In this document: positions 24,745-34,261 of the stretch, in pieces
Position numbering within the stretch: position 1 is the stretch's first letter
Layout of the letters: every line of letters begins with the position of its first letter
Assembly: GCA_965227535.1 (NCBI GenBank)
Contig: OZ245761.1
Location: 3,224,001-3,288,000, forward strand
Length of the DNA stretch: 64,000 nucleotides
Direction of reading: 5' to 3'
DNA from: SZUA-430 sp965227535
GTDB lineage: Bacteria > Pseudomonadota > Alphaproteobacteria > Micropepsales > Micropepsaceae
Program-made: the position numbers and the translations under genes
The notes under the pieces: model-generated
Databases searched by the model: none
Told to the model about the DNA's origin: nothing
What the model saw: only the letters and a program-made list of their open reading frames with translations

Positions 24745-25769
24745 CGCTCAACCCCTTGCCCCAACCGCACGCGCGGATCGATGAGGCCCAAGAGCAAGTC
24801 CGAGACAAGCGTGCCGACCAACGTCAACACCGCGGCGAACAAGAGAATAAAGCCCGACAGAAACAAATCCTGCGACTTCAACGCCTGCACCAGGATCGGC
24901 CCGACCGTCGGCAAACTCAGCACGATCGAAACGATCACCGACCCCGACACTAGCGACGGCAGCAAATTCCCGATATCCGCAATGAACGGGATGATCGCCA
25001 TCCGCACCGGATAGCGCACCAACAGCCGCGATCCCTTGATCCCGCGCGCCCGCGCCGCGACGACATAAGGCTTGCCCAACTCATCCAGCAAATTCGCGCG
25101 CAACCGGCGGATCATCGCGCCAACGCCGGAGAACGCGATGATCACGACCGCAATCGTCAAATGCGCAATCAGCGACTGGATCTTAGGCCACGTCCAATCC
25201 GCGTCCGCGTATTGTGGATCGACGAGCCCGCCGATCGAAACCCCGAACCAAGCGTTCGAATAAATCAAAACGACCAAAGCCAGCAAAAACCCCGGCGTCG
25301 CCATCGCGACATAGGCGAACCCCGCGATCAAATAGTCGATCAAGCTGTACTGCCGCACCGCCGCGATGATCCCGAGCGGCAGCGCGATCAGATAAATCGC
25401 CAGCACCGCCAGCACATTGACCGCAATCGTCGGCCCCAGCGCGTAGCCCACGACGTCGGCGACAGGCTTGTTGAACTCAAGCGACATTCCCCAGTCGCCT
25501 TGCAGCAATCCGGAATACCCGCGCGGCCCTTCCCAAACGCCAAGCCACACGCCGAACTGCTCGATCATCGGCTTGTCGAGGCTATACGCGGTGCGCAGAT
25601 ACTCGGCCTTCGCTGCAGCAGCGGCGTCACCGGTCGAGCGCAACTCCGCAATCTGGTTCGACAGAAAGTCGCCCGGCGGCAGTTGAATGATAATGAAAAT
25701 AAGCGCGGCGATGGCGACGAGCGCGGGCACCATCAAAATCACACGCTCGGCCGCGTAACGCAGCATCAT
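24741..25769 (-). CDS. ABC transporter permease, peptide/nickel family (DppB-like)
   Basis: 342 residues with six membrane helices. The N-terminus (RYAAERVILMVPALVAIAAL) and the following periplasmic loop with a PPGDF segment are typical of DppB. The EAA loop is seen around YVVAARARGIKGSRLLVRYPVR. It pairs with the DppC-like permease encoded next to form the channel of an importer for peptides or similar compounds. It starts 60 bases after the solute-binding protein stop. Confidence 0.92.
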   Translation of the reverse strand: MMLRYAAERVILMVPALVAIAALIFIIIQLPPGDFLSNQIAELRSTGDAAAAAKAEYLRTAYSLDKPMIEQFGVWLGVWEGPRGYSGLLQGDWGMSLEFNKPVADVVGYALGPTIAVNVLAVLAIYLIALPLGIIAAVRQYSLIDYLIAGFAYVAMATPGFLLALVVLIYSNAWFGVSIGGLVDPQYADADWTWPKIQSLIAHLTIAVVIIAFSGVGAMIRRLRANLLDELGKPYVVAARARGIKGSRLLVRYPVRMAIIPFIADIGNLLPSLVSGSVIVSIVLSLPTVGPILVQALKSQDLFLSGFILLFAAVLTLVGTLVSDLLLGLIDPRVRLGQGVER

Positions 25770-25829
25770 TCCCCCGTCGAGGCACGTAAAGCCCGGCGCG
25801 AGCCGCCGAACCTTTAGAAGAATACCCGG

Positions 25830-27692
25830 TTACGGGCCAAACCAGAACTCGTCCATCCGGTACATGCCGAACTGCGCCCCCGGATCCCACGAGAACACGC
25901 CCTTCTCGGGCACATTCTTTAACGTATTGCGCACCGCGATCGGCTGCATCACGCCGGCAACGGTACCGATGATGAATTGCTGCTCGGTGTGGATCGCCAG
26001 CATCTTTTCCCATGCGGCTTTCCGTTCGGCCGGCGTCTTCGCCGAACTCCAAGCCGCATCAAGCTTCAACAGCTCCTGCGCGGCCGGCAGATCGGCCGCT
26101 TCGCCGACCTTACCGTTCGTCTCATAGAACTGGCCCCACTTCGGCCAAATCAGATTGTCCTGCCGCGTCGGCGCCAATTCATCGGGGCTCGTCTCCGTCG
26201 TCGGAATGCCCGTGTCCCAGCCCGACCGCGCCGTCATCACCGCCTCGCCCGCATAGGCGCGATTGCGCATGATCGTGCGATCCGAAGGCTTCACGACCAG
26301 CTTGATGCCGATCGCCTTATAATGCTGCGCCACCAGCTGCAACACGTCGGTCTCTTCTTTCGCCTCGCCGGCCGTTTCGACCACCATCTCCAGCGGCCGC
26401 TTGTCCGCCATCAACCGCGTGCCTTCGGCGTTGCGCGCCTTCAGGCCCAACTCGTCGAGCAGCGCATTCGCCGTCTTCGGATCGTAAGACGCATTCGTCG
26501 TCAGATACGCCGGCTTAAACAGCGGCGAATCCTTCAAAACCGTATTGTTCCCTTCGGCCGCCAGGCCAAAGAACAGCGCCTTGTTGATGTCAGAGCGATT
26601 GATGCCCAACGACAACGCGCGCCGGAACTTCACATCGCGCACCAACGCCCGCCACCCGGCATCGCTCGCGTTCAAATTCGGATAGAGCGCCACGTGCGAT
26701 CCCTTCGCGATCGGCCAAGTCAGAACCTTGTAGCTGCCCTTCGCCTGGTTCGCCTTCAACACGGTGATGTCGCCGAACGACAACCCCCGCGCCTGCAAAT
26801 CGCTGTCGCCCGCCGCGGTCTTCGCCGACACAAGGCCTGAGTCCGTGATCGCCACCTCGATCGCGTCGATATACGGCAACTGCACGCCCGCCGAGTCCAC
26901 GCGATGGAAATAAGGATTGCGCTTGAACACGAACCGGTTCGACGGCATCGCCGTCGTCGCGACCCACGGCTGCAACGTCGGCAGCGCCGGATTGTCGTTG
27001 TCGTCGATCGAATCCATCTGATTGTGCAGCCGCGCCCAACTCTGCACCCGCGCGCCCGCCACAAGCTTCGCCAGAGAGGCCTTATCGGCATACTTCGTGT
27101 GAAACTGCTTCAGATAACGCGACGGCCGATAGATATACGGCTCACGCGCCTGCGCCAGCGACGCCAAGAAGCGCGAATTGGGTTTCGACCACGTGTAACG
27201 CACGGTGAGCGGATCGACGATCTCAACCTTCGGCAACTCGCCGCCGTTGATCAAATCGACCGGCGGCCCTGCGGGCGAAAGCTCCTTGTTGGACGCGACG
27301 TCGTCCCAGAAATAGCGAAAATCTTCCGCCGTAAACGGCGCGCCGTCGGACCATTTGTGCCCCGCACGCAACCGCATCGTAAAAATGCGCCCGTCCTTCA
27401 CCTCGATCGCCTTCAGAAGATCGGGCTTGAGCTCCAGCTTCGACGTCCATCCGACCAGCCGCGCATAACCCCACGTGTTGAGCAGCCGGACATCCTTCTC
27501 CTTGCTCATCAACATGCGCAGCGTCCCGCCGCGCTTTCCCGGTAACCGCCCGGCCGCTTTCAGATCGACGACCAACGGCTCGCTGGGCAGCGTGCTCGAA
27601 GACGCGGGTGGGGCAGGGGGGGCAGGCGGGGCGGCAAAGGCGGCGCCGGCCATCGAAACAAGCAACAAGGCGGCGCAGGTCAAACGCATCAT
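25830..27692 (-). CDS. extracellular solute-binding protein, family 5
   Basis: 620 residues from the ATG at 27692, chosen because GAGG lies six bases upstream and a signal peptide follows (MMRLTCAALLLVSMAGAAFA). A proline-rich spacer then leads into the family-5 binding fold, with RGGTLRMLMSKEKD near residue 55, KWSDGAPFTAEDFRYFWDD near 115 and later RRALSLGINRSDIN. It delivers the ligand to the DppBC-like permeases. It is longer than the usual ~530 residues. The ligand could be a peptide, nickel complex or oligosaccharide; being in a run of glycosyltransferases makes a cell-wall or glycan fragment an option, but that is inference. Confidence 0.9.
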   Translation of the reverse strand: MMRLTCAALLLVSMAGAAFAAPPAPPAPPASSSTLPSEPLVVDLKAAGRLPGKRGGTLRMLMSKEKDVRLLNTWGYARLVGWTSKLELKPDLLKAIEVKDGRIFTMRLRAGHKWSDGAPFTAEDFRYFWDDVASNKELSPAGPPVDLINGGELPKVEIVDPLTVRYTWSKPNSRFLASLAQAREPYIYRPSRYLKQFHTKYADKASLAKLVAGARVQSWARLHNQMDSIDDNDNPALPTLQPWVATTAMPSNRFVFKRNPYFHRVDSAGVQLPYIDAIEVAITDSGLVSAKTAAGDSDLQARGLSFGDITVLKANQAKGSYKVLTWPIAKGSHVALYPNLNASDAGWRALVRDVKFRRALSLGINRSDINKALFFGLAAEGNNTVLKDSPLFKPAYLTTNASYDPKTANALLDELGLKARNAEGTRLMADKRPLEMVVETAGEAKEETDVLQLVAQHYKAIGIKLVVKPSDRTIMRNRAYAGEAVMTARSGWDTGIPTTETSPDELAPTRQDNLIWPKWGQFYETNGKVGEAADLPAAQELLKLDAAWSSAKTPAERKAAWEKMLAIHTEQQFIIGTVAGVMQPIAVRNTLKNVPEKGVFSWDPGAQFGMYRMDEFWFGP

Positions 27693-27727
27693 GCCGGCCC
27701 TCGAGGACAAAGTTCAGCGACAGGGGT

Positions 27728-29566
27728 TCAAGCGACCGCCACAATATGGCCTTCGCCGACGGTCTCATAGCGCGCCTTCGCGCCCCGCGACAGCCGGTAA
27801 GGCTCGGGCCAAGCAGCAGGATCGGACGCCCGCCCATGCATCAACGCGCCCAAATCCAACTTCCGGTCGGGGTCAGGCTCAGGATTGGCCGCCAAAAGCG
27901 CCTTTGTGTAGGGATGCCGCGGATTCGCGAACAGTTCGGCAACAGGCGCGGCTTCAACAATCCGCCCGCGGCACATGACAAAAACCTTGGCCGCAATCGC
28001 CCGCACAACCGCCAAATTGTGACTGACGAACAAACTGGCGACGCCGAGGTCCTGCCGCAGTCCGTCGAGCAAACCCAAAATCTGCGACTGAACCGATACG
28101 TCCAGTGCCGAAACCGGCTCGTCGCAAATCAAGAGGTCCGGCCCCAGCGCCAACGCCCGCGCGATCCCGATACGCTGCCGCTGCCCACCCGAAAACGCAT
28201 TCGGATGGCGCATCAGCATCATGCGGTCGAGCCCCACCATCTCAAACAGCGCCGCTGCCCACCGCAGACGCTGCGCGGGCGTCCCCAGCCCATGAATAAC
28301 AAACGGTTCGGTGACGATCTCTTCCGCCGTCATGCGCTGATTCAGCGACGCGAACGGATCCTGAAACACGTACTGAACGCGCGCGCGATACTGCATCAGC
28401 GCCTCGCCGGTCAGGTCCGGCACCGAAACCATACCCTTGCCGTCGTTGATCCGGATCGTCCCCGAATCCGGCGTCAACGCGCGCATGATCATCTTCGACA
28501 GCGTCGACTTCCCGCACCCGCTCTCGCCCACAAGCCCCACGCACTCGCCCGCATTGATGGTGAGATTGACGCCCAGCACCGCCTCAACCGTATCCGTCTC
28601 CACCCCACCCGCACGCTTGCGCGCCGTGAAGCGCTTGCTGACATCGACGACCTCGATCAGCGGCTCCCCCGCCGGCGGCCCAATGCGCTTGCTCCAAACG
28701 GGACCCAGCGCCTGAATCGACCCACTGCTCGCATGCGGCGGATTGAGAACGAACGCCTCACCCTCAAGCCGCGGCACCGCCGCCAGCAAAGCGCGCGCAT
28801 AATCCGATTTGGGCTCAGTCAACACCTCGCGCACCGAGCCTTGCTCGACGACGAGTCCGTCGCGCAAAACGATCACATAGTCGGCGACGTTCGCCACCAC
28901 GCCGAAATCATGCGTGATGAAGAGAAGGCTCAACCCCATCTCATCTTGCAGATCGGCAAGCAACTTCAACGCCAACGCCTGCACCGTCACGTCCAACGCC
29001 GACGTGGGCTCATCGGCAATCACAAGCGCAGGCTTACAAACCAGCGCCGACGCCAACATGGCCCGCTGCCGCAATCCCCCCGACAACTCGAACGGATAGC
29101 GCCCGAACGCCGCCTCAGGATCAGGGAATCCAACGCGCGCCAAAACCTCGATCACCCGCCGTTTCGCCGCACTGCTCGACAGCTTTTGATGCGTCTGCAA
29201 ATGCTCCATCAGCATCGCGCCGATACTGACGACCGGCGACAGCGCCGCGGAAGGTTCCTGAAACGCCAACGCAATCCGATTGCCGCGCAGCCAGCCATAA
29301 TCGCGCGCCGAGGGCTTCGACAGATCGATCTCCCGCGCCGCCCCCGGCTCGCGAAACACAATGCGCCCCGCTTGCTCGGTCTTACCCGCCGGCAGCAGAC
29401 CCATCACCGCCGACCCGATCGTCGACTTCCCCGATCCGCTCTCGCCGACCAACGCCACGGTCTTGCCCTGCGGCACGGAGAAACTGACGCCCTTCAGAAT
29501 CTGCGCGACTTGTTTGCCGCTGCGAAACCCAACTGTCAGATTGTCGACTGTCAGAACGTCGGCCAT
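27728..29566 (-). CDS. fused DppD-DppF ABC ATPase
   Basis: 612 residues holding two complete ATPase domains. The first has Walker A GESGSGKST (about 40-48), signature LSGGLRQRAMLASAL and Walker B VIADEPTSALD. The second has Walker A GESGCGKST (about 349), FSGGQRQRIGIARAL and ICDEPVSALD. A C-terminal RHPYTKALLAANPEPDP segment is the usual peptide-transporter tail. It powers the importer made of the next three genes. It begins four bases after the stop of the small membrane protein upstream, so the transporter genes are in the same transcript as the glycosyltransferase run. Confidence 0.93.
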   Translation of the reverse strand: MADVLTVDNLTVGFRSGKQVAQILKGVSFSVPQGKTVALVGESGSGKSTIGSAVMGLLPAGKTEQAGRIVFREPGAAREIDLSKPSARDYGWLRGNRIALAFQEPSAALSPVVSIGAMLMEHLQTHQKLSSSAAKRRVIEVLARVGFPDPEAAFGRYPFELSGGLRQRAMLASALVCKPALVIADEPTSALDVTVQALALKLLADLQDEMGLSLLFITHDFGVVANVADYVIVLRDGLVVEQGSVREVLTEPKSDYARALLAAVPRLEGEAFVLNPPHASSGSIQALGPVWSKRIGPPAGEPLIEVVDVSKRFTARKRAGGVETDTVEAVLGVNLTINAGECVGLVGESGCGKSTLSKMIMRALTPDSGTIRINDGKGMVSVPDLTGEALMQYRARVQYVFQDPFASLNQRMTAEEIVTEPFVIHGLGTPAQRLRWAAALFEMVGLDRMMLMRHPNAFSGGQRQRIGIARALALGPDLLICDEPVSALDVSVQSQILGLLDGLRQDLGVASLFVSHNLAVVRAIAAKVFVMCRGRIVEAAPVAELFANPRHPYTKALLAANPEPDPDRKLDLGALMHGRASDPAAWPEPYRLSRGAKARYETVGEGHIVAVA

Positions 29567-29570
29567 GCGC

Positions 29571-30074
29571 TCAAGTCTTCGCGCGCGGCAAAATCCCCGC
29601 CGCCGTCAAATTGTGATGCGTCGCATCCGAAATGCCGACATCGGCCGCCCGCGCCTCGGCCCAAGCCCGCGCCAACACCTCGTTGAACCGATCCAGCCGA
29701 TCATCGATCGCAATCGTCTGCCCGTCACCCGTCAGCTTCAAATCCATCCACCCCCGCGTGCGATCCCGGCTCAACGGAAAACACCGCAGCTCAAACTTCT
29801 GCAGCCGCGCCCAAGCAATAGCACGCCGCCCAAACAACCCGCCGCTGAGCTTGATCCCCTCATCGTCCACTTCGACCACACTCGTTATCCGCGACACGGC
29901 AGTCATCAAATAGAGCGCGAACAGGATGGTCAAACCCAGCATCCCCCAAAACGCGATCGACCCAATAGGCGACACCAGCAGAAAGAGAAACGAAACACCG
30001 GTGGCAAGCGTGCCACGCACCAAATCGCCGGTCAGCGAAGGCGTCGGCCACCGATGAATGCCGACCTCACTCAT
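29571..30074 (-). CDS. membrane protein with a PH-like cytoplasmic domain
   Basis: 167 residues from the ATG at 30074, which overlaps the stop of the deacetylase-like gene (ATGA). Two hydrophobic segments cover about residues 18-60. The remainder has alternating strands (SVVEVDDEGIKLSGGLFGRR, then FELRCFPLSRDRT and GDGQTIAID) and a final helix, like bacterial PH domains of small membrane proteins. No enzymatic motif is seen. The longer upstream frame overlaps the previous gene and is not used. Confidence 0.6.
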   Translation of the reverse strand: MSEVGIHRWPTPSLTGDLVRGTLATGVSFLFLLVSPIGSIAFWGMLGLTILFALYLMTAVSRITSVVEVDDEGIKLSGGLFGRRAIAWARLQKFELRCFPLSRDRTRGWMDLKLTGDGQTIAIDDRLDRFNEVLARAWAEARAADVGISDATHHNLTAAGILPRAKT

Positions 30075-30835
30075 AGACCGAAGGCGGACGCCGGCGTGTG
30101 CCACGTAACGGCAGGATGCTCGCGTGTTGTCTCGAGCAACCGCACGACGATCCGCTCCTTCGCCGGATTCCAATACGCATGATGCGTCAAAAGCCCCAAG
30201 GGTTCGCTCGCCCGCGCGCGCGCCTGCCGCCGCCAACGCAATTTCCTCAACAACAGCCCCGCGATCAAGCGCTCGTCCTTCACGATCCGCCCGCGCCGCC
30301 AATCGATCACATCGAGATGCGCGTTAACCTGCAAAAGCCCGCGCACCGGATGCGGCTTCACCCGCGGCTTCCACGTCGAAAGCCCGCGAAACCCAAGCCG
30401 CGGCAAGTGGCGCAGGGCGCCCGGATGAATTCGATTCCACGGCGGCACCAACACCGGCAACACACGCGCCCCGAACGCATCGCGCGCCATCGCAAACCCG
30501 CTTTGCAAATCGCTCAAGACGTCATCCAGCTTTCGCGCGCCACCCAGCTCCCGCTTCGCGCGCCCAGGCCCCGCATGATTCTCATGCGCAAACCCATGCA
30601 CCAGCATCTGCGCTTCCTTGCTGCGCGCCAAAGCCGAAATCAATCGCCGCGATAAGCCCGACGGGATAGCCGACAACCCAATCGTCACGTCGAACACGCG
30701 CGCAACGGCCAGCATCGCCGTCAACTGATCCGACGTGTCCTGAGCATCGTCGTCCCGCCACCAGAACTGCGCAACGCGCTTCTGCGCCGCCCACAGATCC
30801 AGCTCCTCGCGAACCCGATCCCAGCCGTCGCTCAT
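30071..30835 (-). CDS. polysaccharide-deacetylase-like protein
   Basis: 254 residues. An FWWRDDDAQD segment (about 24-33) corresponds to the Asp motif of NodB-type deacetylases, HGFAHENH (about 79-86) to the metal-binding HxxxH motif, and VPPWNR (about 130) to the third motif. The fold and order fit a carbohydrate esterase family 4 relative, likely removing acetyl groups from a surface glycan. No signal peptide is seen, so it would act in the cytoplasm. Its start overlaps the stop of the glycosyltransferase upstream by four bases. Confidence 0.75.
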   Translation of the reverse strand: MSDGWDRVREELDLWAAQKRVAQFWWRDDDAQDTSDQLTAMLAVARVFDVTIGLSAIPSGLSRRLISALARSKEAQMLVHGFAHENHAGPGRAKRELGGARKLDDVLSDLQSGFAMARDAFGARVLPVLVPPWNRIHPGALRHLPRLGFRGLSTWKPRVKPHPVRGLLQVNAHLDVIDWRRGRIVKDERLIAGLLLRKLRWRRQARARASEPLGLLTHHAYWNPAKERIVVRLLETTREHPAVTWHTPASAFGL

Positions 30836-31944
30836 CGCTTCAGAACCATCTGCACGGCGCGCGCCGTCCCGGCCGCGCCGCGAAAGTCGATATTGTGATG
30901 CGGCGGTGTGGACGCCGCCGCGGCATCAATCGCCTGCGCCAACGCCTTCGCTTCGATCGCGGATGAGCGCACAACCTTGACCAGCCCAAGCGCCGCAAAC
31001 GCCTCCGCTCGCATCAACTGTTCCTGCTCGCGATCCGTTTCGAACGGCACGACAACGCAAGGCGTCGCCGCCTTCACCGTCTCAAGCAACGTATTGTACC
31101 CCGCCTGCGAAATCGAAACCGCAGCACCCGCAAGCCGCTCACGAAAATCAGGCAGACTCCGAACCATCGTCACGCCATCAATCGGCACATAGTCCTCACT
31201 CAAAGGCCCGGTCACGAACGTCCACGGCCGCGACTTCAGCTTCGAATGCGCCCGCGCCGCAACCGCCGCCGCAATCAGCTCCCGCCCCGCAGCGCCACCG
31301 CCGGCCGAAACCAAAACCTCATGCCGCGCCCCCGTCGACGGCGCCACATCGGCGCAGATGTAACCGGTGTAAACGCAACGCGAAGCGATGCCCGCCATCT
31401 CCTCAAAACTCTGTTCCAGCCGGATGACGCTGGGATCGCTATGCACGATCACCGCGTCGTACATATCGCGCGCCCGCGCCACCATGCCCATCGCGCGCTC
31501 GTCCTTGCGGGGCCGCTGCAGCACATCGCGCACCGACGAGATAACCTTCACCCGCTGAGGCGCCCGACGCGCTTCGTCGAGCAACGCCAGCAACTCAAAC
31601 TCAAGCAACCGCCGCCCGAACGGAAACGTCTCGGTGATCACGACGTCGGGCTCTGCCTCGCGAAACGCGGCCAGCAACGCATCGCGCCGCCCCTCGCGCC
31701 AAGCCTGATCGACATCGCGCCCGTTCGCGTCGACAAGCTCGTCGAACAACTCGTTCTTCGCCCGCGCCGCCGGCAGCTGCACGAACGCAATGCCGGAAGG
31801 CACAGCGTCGGCAGGCGTCACGCCGCCGCTCACCAACGTCACGTCGTGCCCCGCATCGCGCAAAGCCTCAGCCACCACGCGCGCCCGCGCGAAATGTCCA
31901 AAGCCCAACAAATGCTGCACCCAGATGAATACGCGCGCGCTCAT
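30832..31944 (-). CDS. MurG-like glycosyltransferase
   Basis: 370 residues. The N-terminal donor-side fold starts VFIWVQHLLGFGHFARARVV, a glycine-rich entry seen in GT28/MurG-like enzymes. The C-terminal half has SAGGGAAGRELI (about 215) and the diphosphate-binding helix region SQAGYNTLLETVKA (about 283). It probably transfers a sugar from a nucleotide donor onto a lipid or glycan. It resembles in layout the gene at 34261-35463, so the two may be distant paralogues. Overlaps neighbours by four bases at each end. Confidence 0.82.
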   Translation of the reverse strand: MSARVFIWVQHLLGFGHFARARVVAEALRDAGHDVTLVSGGVTPADAVPSGIAFVQLPAARAKNELFDELVDANGRDVDQAWREGRRDALLAAFREAEPDVVITETFPFGRRLLEFELLALLDEARRAPQRVKVISSVRDVLQRPRKDERAMGMVARARDMYDAVIVHSDPSVIRLEQSFEEMAGIASRCVYTGYICADVAPSTGARHEVLVSAGGGAAGRELIAAAVAARAHSKLKSRPWTFVTGPLSEDYVPIDGVTMVRSLPDFRERLAGAAVSISQAGYNTLLETVKAATPCVVVPFETDREQEQLMRAEAFAALGLVKVVRSSAIEAKALAQAIDAAAASTPPHHNIDFRGAAGTARAVQMVLKR

Positions 31945-33038
31945 AGGCCAAGTCCCGCAAAAACATGCCGCAAGCTGGCCGCGGTCGCCTCAACACTGCG
32001 CTCTTCATGCACGAATTTGCGCGCGGCGGCTCCCATTTCCTCACGCAGCTCCACATCGCCGATCAACCGCCGCAAATTGGCCGCATAAGCCAAGGGATTG
32101 TCAGGCGCGCTCAGCAACGTCGTCTCCCCATCGCGCGTCGCATCGGGAACCCCACGATCCCGGCATGCCACAACGGGAAGCCCCACAGCCTGCGCCTCCA
32201 AGAACACAAGCCCATAAGCCTCACCCAATCCCGGCCAAGCAAAAACATCGCTCGCCGCCAACAACGCCGGAATCCGCTCCGCCGCAACCGCACCCAAGAA
32301 CCGGATGTCATGTCCGCCAGCCGGCGAAGCAAACATCGCCTCGACCTCGCCGCGAAACTTGCCGTCACCGGCAATGCTCAACCGCAAAGGCAAATCCGCA
32401 AGCGCCTTCAACGCCGCCGCCAGCAACGCATAACTCGCGCGCTTGCGCTCATTGCGCATCATCCCGATCGTTACAAGTTCAACCGGCTCACGCTCGCGGT
32501 GCTGGGCCGCGATGGACAACCCGCGCACATCGATGAACGGCTTCAAATCGCGCACGCGTCCCGGCGCGAGTGGATCAAGACAGAACCGGTCGAACTGCGT
32601 CATCGCAAACAAACGATCCGCGGTCTGCAGCGCCGCCGTCGCGCCATCATGCCCCAAAGCCCAAGGCCCACCCGCGCGCTTCATCGCATGCGACGCCTCG
32701 GCCACGAGATACGGAATGCGCAACTCGCGCGCGACCAAAGGCCCGATCCAATCCGGCGATTTGTAATAGACGTGATAGCTGAACCAAAAATCCGGCTTCG
32801 CCTGCGCACCGGAACGATACGCGCGAAGCAACTCTCCAGCCGCCGCCTCCGCCGAAGCCTTCAGAGCAACCTGCTTCTCCGCGTCACCGCGCCCTTCATA
32901 CGCGCGCGGCAACGAAGGCCGCGCAACCTCACACCCCGCCGCACGCAAAGCTTGCTGCAGCAACGCGCACATGCGCTCGGTCCCCGACGGCGCTGTGGCG
33001 TCGGGCTCGGCCATCGGCGAATAGAACGTCGCTCGCAT
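31941..33038 (-). CDS. GT4-type glycosyltransferase
   Basis: 365 residues. The C-terminal GT-B half is clear: RKRASYALLAAALKAL, LSIAGDGKFRGEVEAMF, IRFLGAVAAERIPALL and the FAWPGLGEAYGLVFLEAQA segment with the acidic EX7E pattern of GT4. The N-terminal half begins MRATFYSPMAEPDA. It probably adds a sugar in a retaining reaction to the glycan made by this cluster. Its start shares a base with the stop of the next glycosyltransferase upstream. Acceptor and sugar unknown. Confidence 0.87.
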   Translation of the reverse strand: MRATFYSPMAEPDATAPSGTERMCALLQQALRAAGCEVARPSLPRAYEGRGDAEKQVALKASAEAAAGELLRAYRSGAQAKPDFWFSYHVYYKSPDWIGPLVARELRIPYLVAEASHAMKRAGGPWALGHDGATAALQTADRLFAMTQFDRFCLDPLAPGRVRDLKPFIDVRGLSIAAQHREREPVELVTIGMMRNERKRASYALLAAALKALADLPLRLSIAGDGKFRGEVEAMFASPAGGHDIRFLGAVAAERIPALLAASDVFAWPGLGEAYGLVFLEAQAVGLPVVACRDRGVPDATRDGETTLLSAPDNPLAYAANLRRLIGDVELREEMGAAARKFVHEERSVEATAASLRHVFAGLGL

Positions 33039-34261
33039 CAGATCCGCTCGCGAAGAAGAGCCGCAACCGCATCATAGCTCGCTTCCGCATCGCAATCCCG
33101 CGCGACCTGAACCAAAGCCGCCGCCCCCAACCGCGCCCGCAAAGCCGGATCGCGCGCCACCGCCGTCAAAGCCTGCGCCAACCCGGCAACATCGCCCGCC
33201 TCAACCAACCGACCGCTGATGCCGTCGCGCACGACTTCATCAATCCCGCCAACACGCGAAGCCACAACGCAAAGCCCGCGCGCCTGCGCCTCCATCACGG
33301 CATTCGGAATCCCATCGCGATCGCCGTCACTGCCGATAACAGCCGGCAACACGAACACATCCGCCTGATCCAACGCCGCGACAATCTCCCGATGCGGCCG
33401 CGCCCCATGCCACGTCACCCGCTCTTCAAGCGCGAGTGAACGCGTCTTATTGCGCAGCTCATCCATCAAATCGCCGCCGCCATAGTGATCGAGCCGGAAC
33501 GCCATATCGCGCGGCAGCAACGCCAGCGCATCAAGCACCCGCCGCAACCCCTTCTTCTCAACCGCCCGCGCCACCGCAACGAACCGCACCGGCGCCGTCG
33601 CATCGCGCCCATCGCGCGACTGCGACGGTGCAGCTGCCGCCAGCAGCGACCGCGCCACCCCATGATGGATCAACTTCAACTTCGAACCAGCGCCCAGCGA
33701 CGCCAACCGCTCATGCCCCGCGCGATTGCACACGGTCACGAACGAAGCGTCGGCAAGCTTGCGCGAAAGGTCCCAATCCGCCGCCGTCCAAATATCCTTC
33801 GCATGCGCCGAAATGCTGAACCCCACCCCGCGCAGCAAAGCCGCATAACGCGCCACCGACGAAGGACTATGCGCAAAATGCGCATACACATGCCGCACAC
33901 TCGACGGCATCTGCTGCGCCAACACGCAAGCCTGCCCGAACCGCCGCACGCGCGCCGCCGCAAACTCGGATGACAGGTCCGCACGAAACGCGCGCCAAGC
34001 CTGACCAAACCCCGGCAAGGAAACAGCCGCCGCAAATGCGCGCGCAACGGTCATCGGCGCATCGCGAAGATACTCGGGCAAATATTGCGGCACGGCCTGC
34101 ACGGTCTTCTCGACCAACGCCGCATCCGACCCCGGTTTGCGCAACGCATGCAGCGAAAAGAAAACGCCGCGCGCCTCCAGCCCCGCCAACTCCCGCGCGA
34201 TGAACGTCTCCGACAGCCGCGGAAAGCCCTTCACCACAACGGCGATGCGGGGCTCGGTCAT
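33038..34261 (-). CDS. GT4-type glycosyltransferase, colanic-acid-like
   Basis: 407 residues from the ATG at 34261, which fits the N-terminus TEPRIAVVVKGFPRLSETFI; the FPRLSETFI stretch is typical of WcaL-like/colanic acid glycosyltransferases. The C-terminal half has VAVARAVEKKGLRRVLDAL, VTWHGARPHREIVAALDQ and VLPAVIGSDGDRDGIPNAVM with the GT4 EX7E pattern. The ATG shares one base with the upstream gene's stop. A frame extension of eight codons upstream is possible but would overlap the neighbour. Confidence 0.88.
   Translation of the reverse strand: MTEPRIAVVVKGFPRLSETFIARELAGLEARGVFFSLHALRKPGSDAALVEKTVQAVPQYLPEYLRDAPMTVARAFAAAVSLPGFGQAWRAFRADLSSEFAAARVRRFGQACVLAQQMPSSVRHVYAHFAHSPSSVARYAALLRGVGFSISAHAKDIWTAADWDLSRKLADASFVTVCNRAGHERLASLGAGSKLKLIHHGVARSLLAAAAPSQSRDGRDATAPVRFVAVARAVEKKGLRRVLDALALLPRDMAFRLDHYGGGDLMDELRNKTRSLALEERVTWHGARPHREIVAALDQADVFVLPAVIGSDGDRDGIPNAVMEAQARGLCVVASRVGGIDEVVRDGISGRLVEAGDVAGLAQALTAVARDPALRARLGAAALVQVARDCDAEASYDAVAALLRERI

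Noticed and set aside
27608..29686. A 692-codon open frame on the plus strand opposite the DppDF-like ATPase
   Set aside because: Arginine/histidine-rich shadow of a gene with two complete ATPase domains; no independent support.
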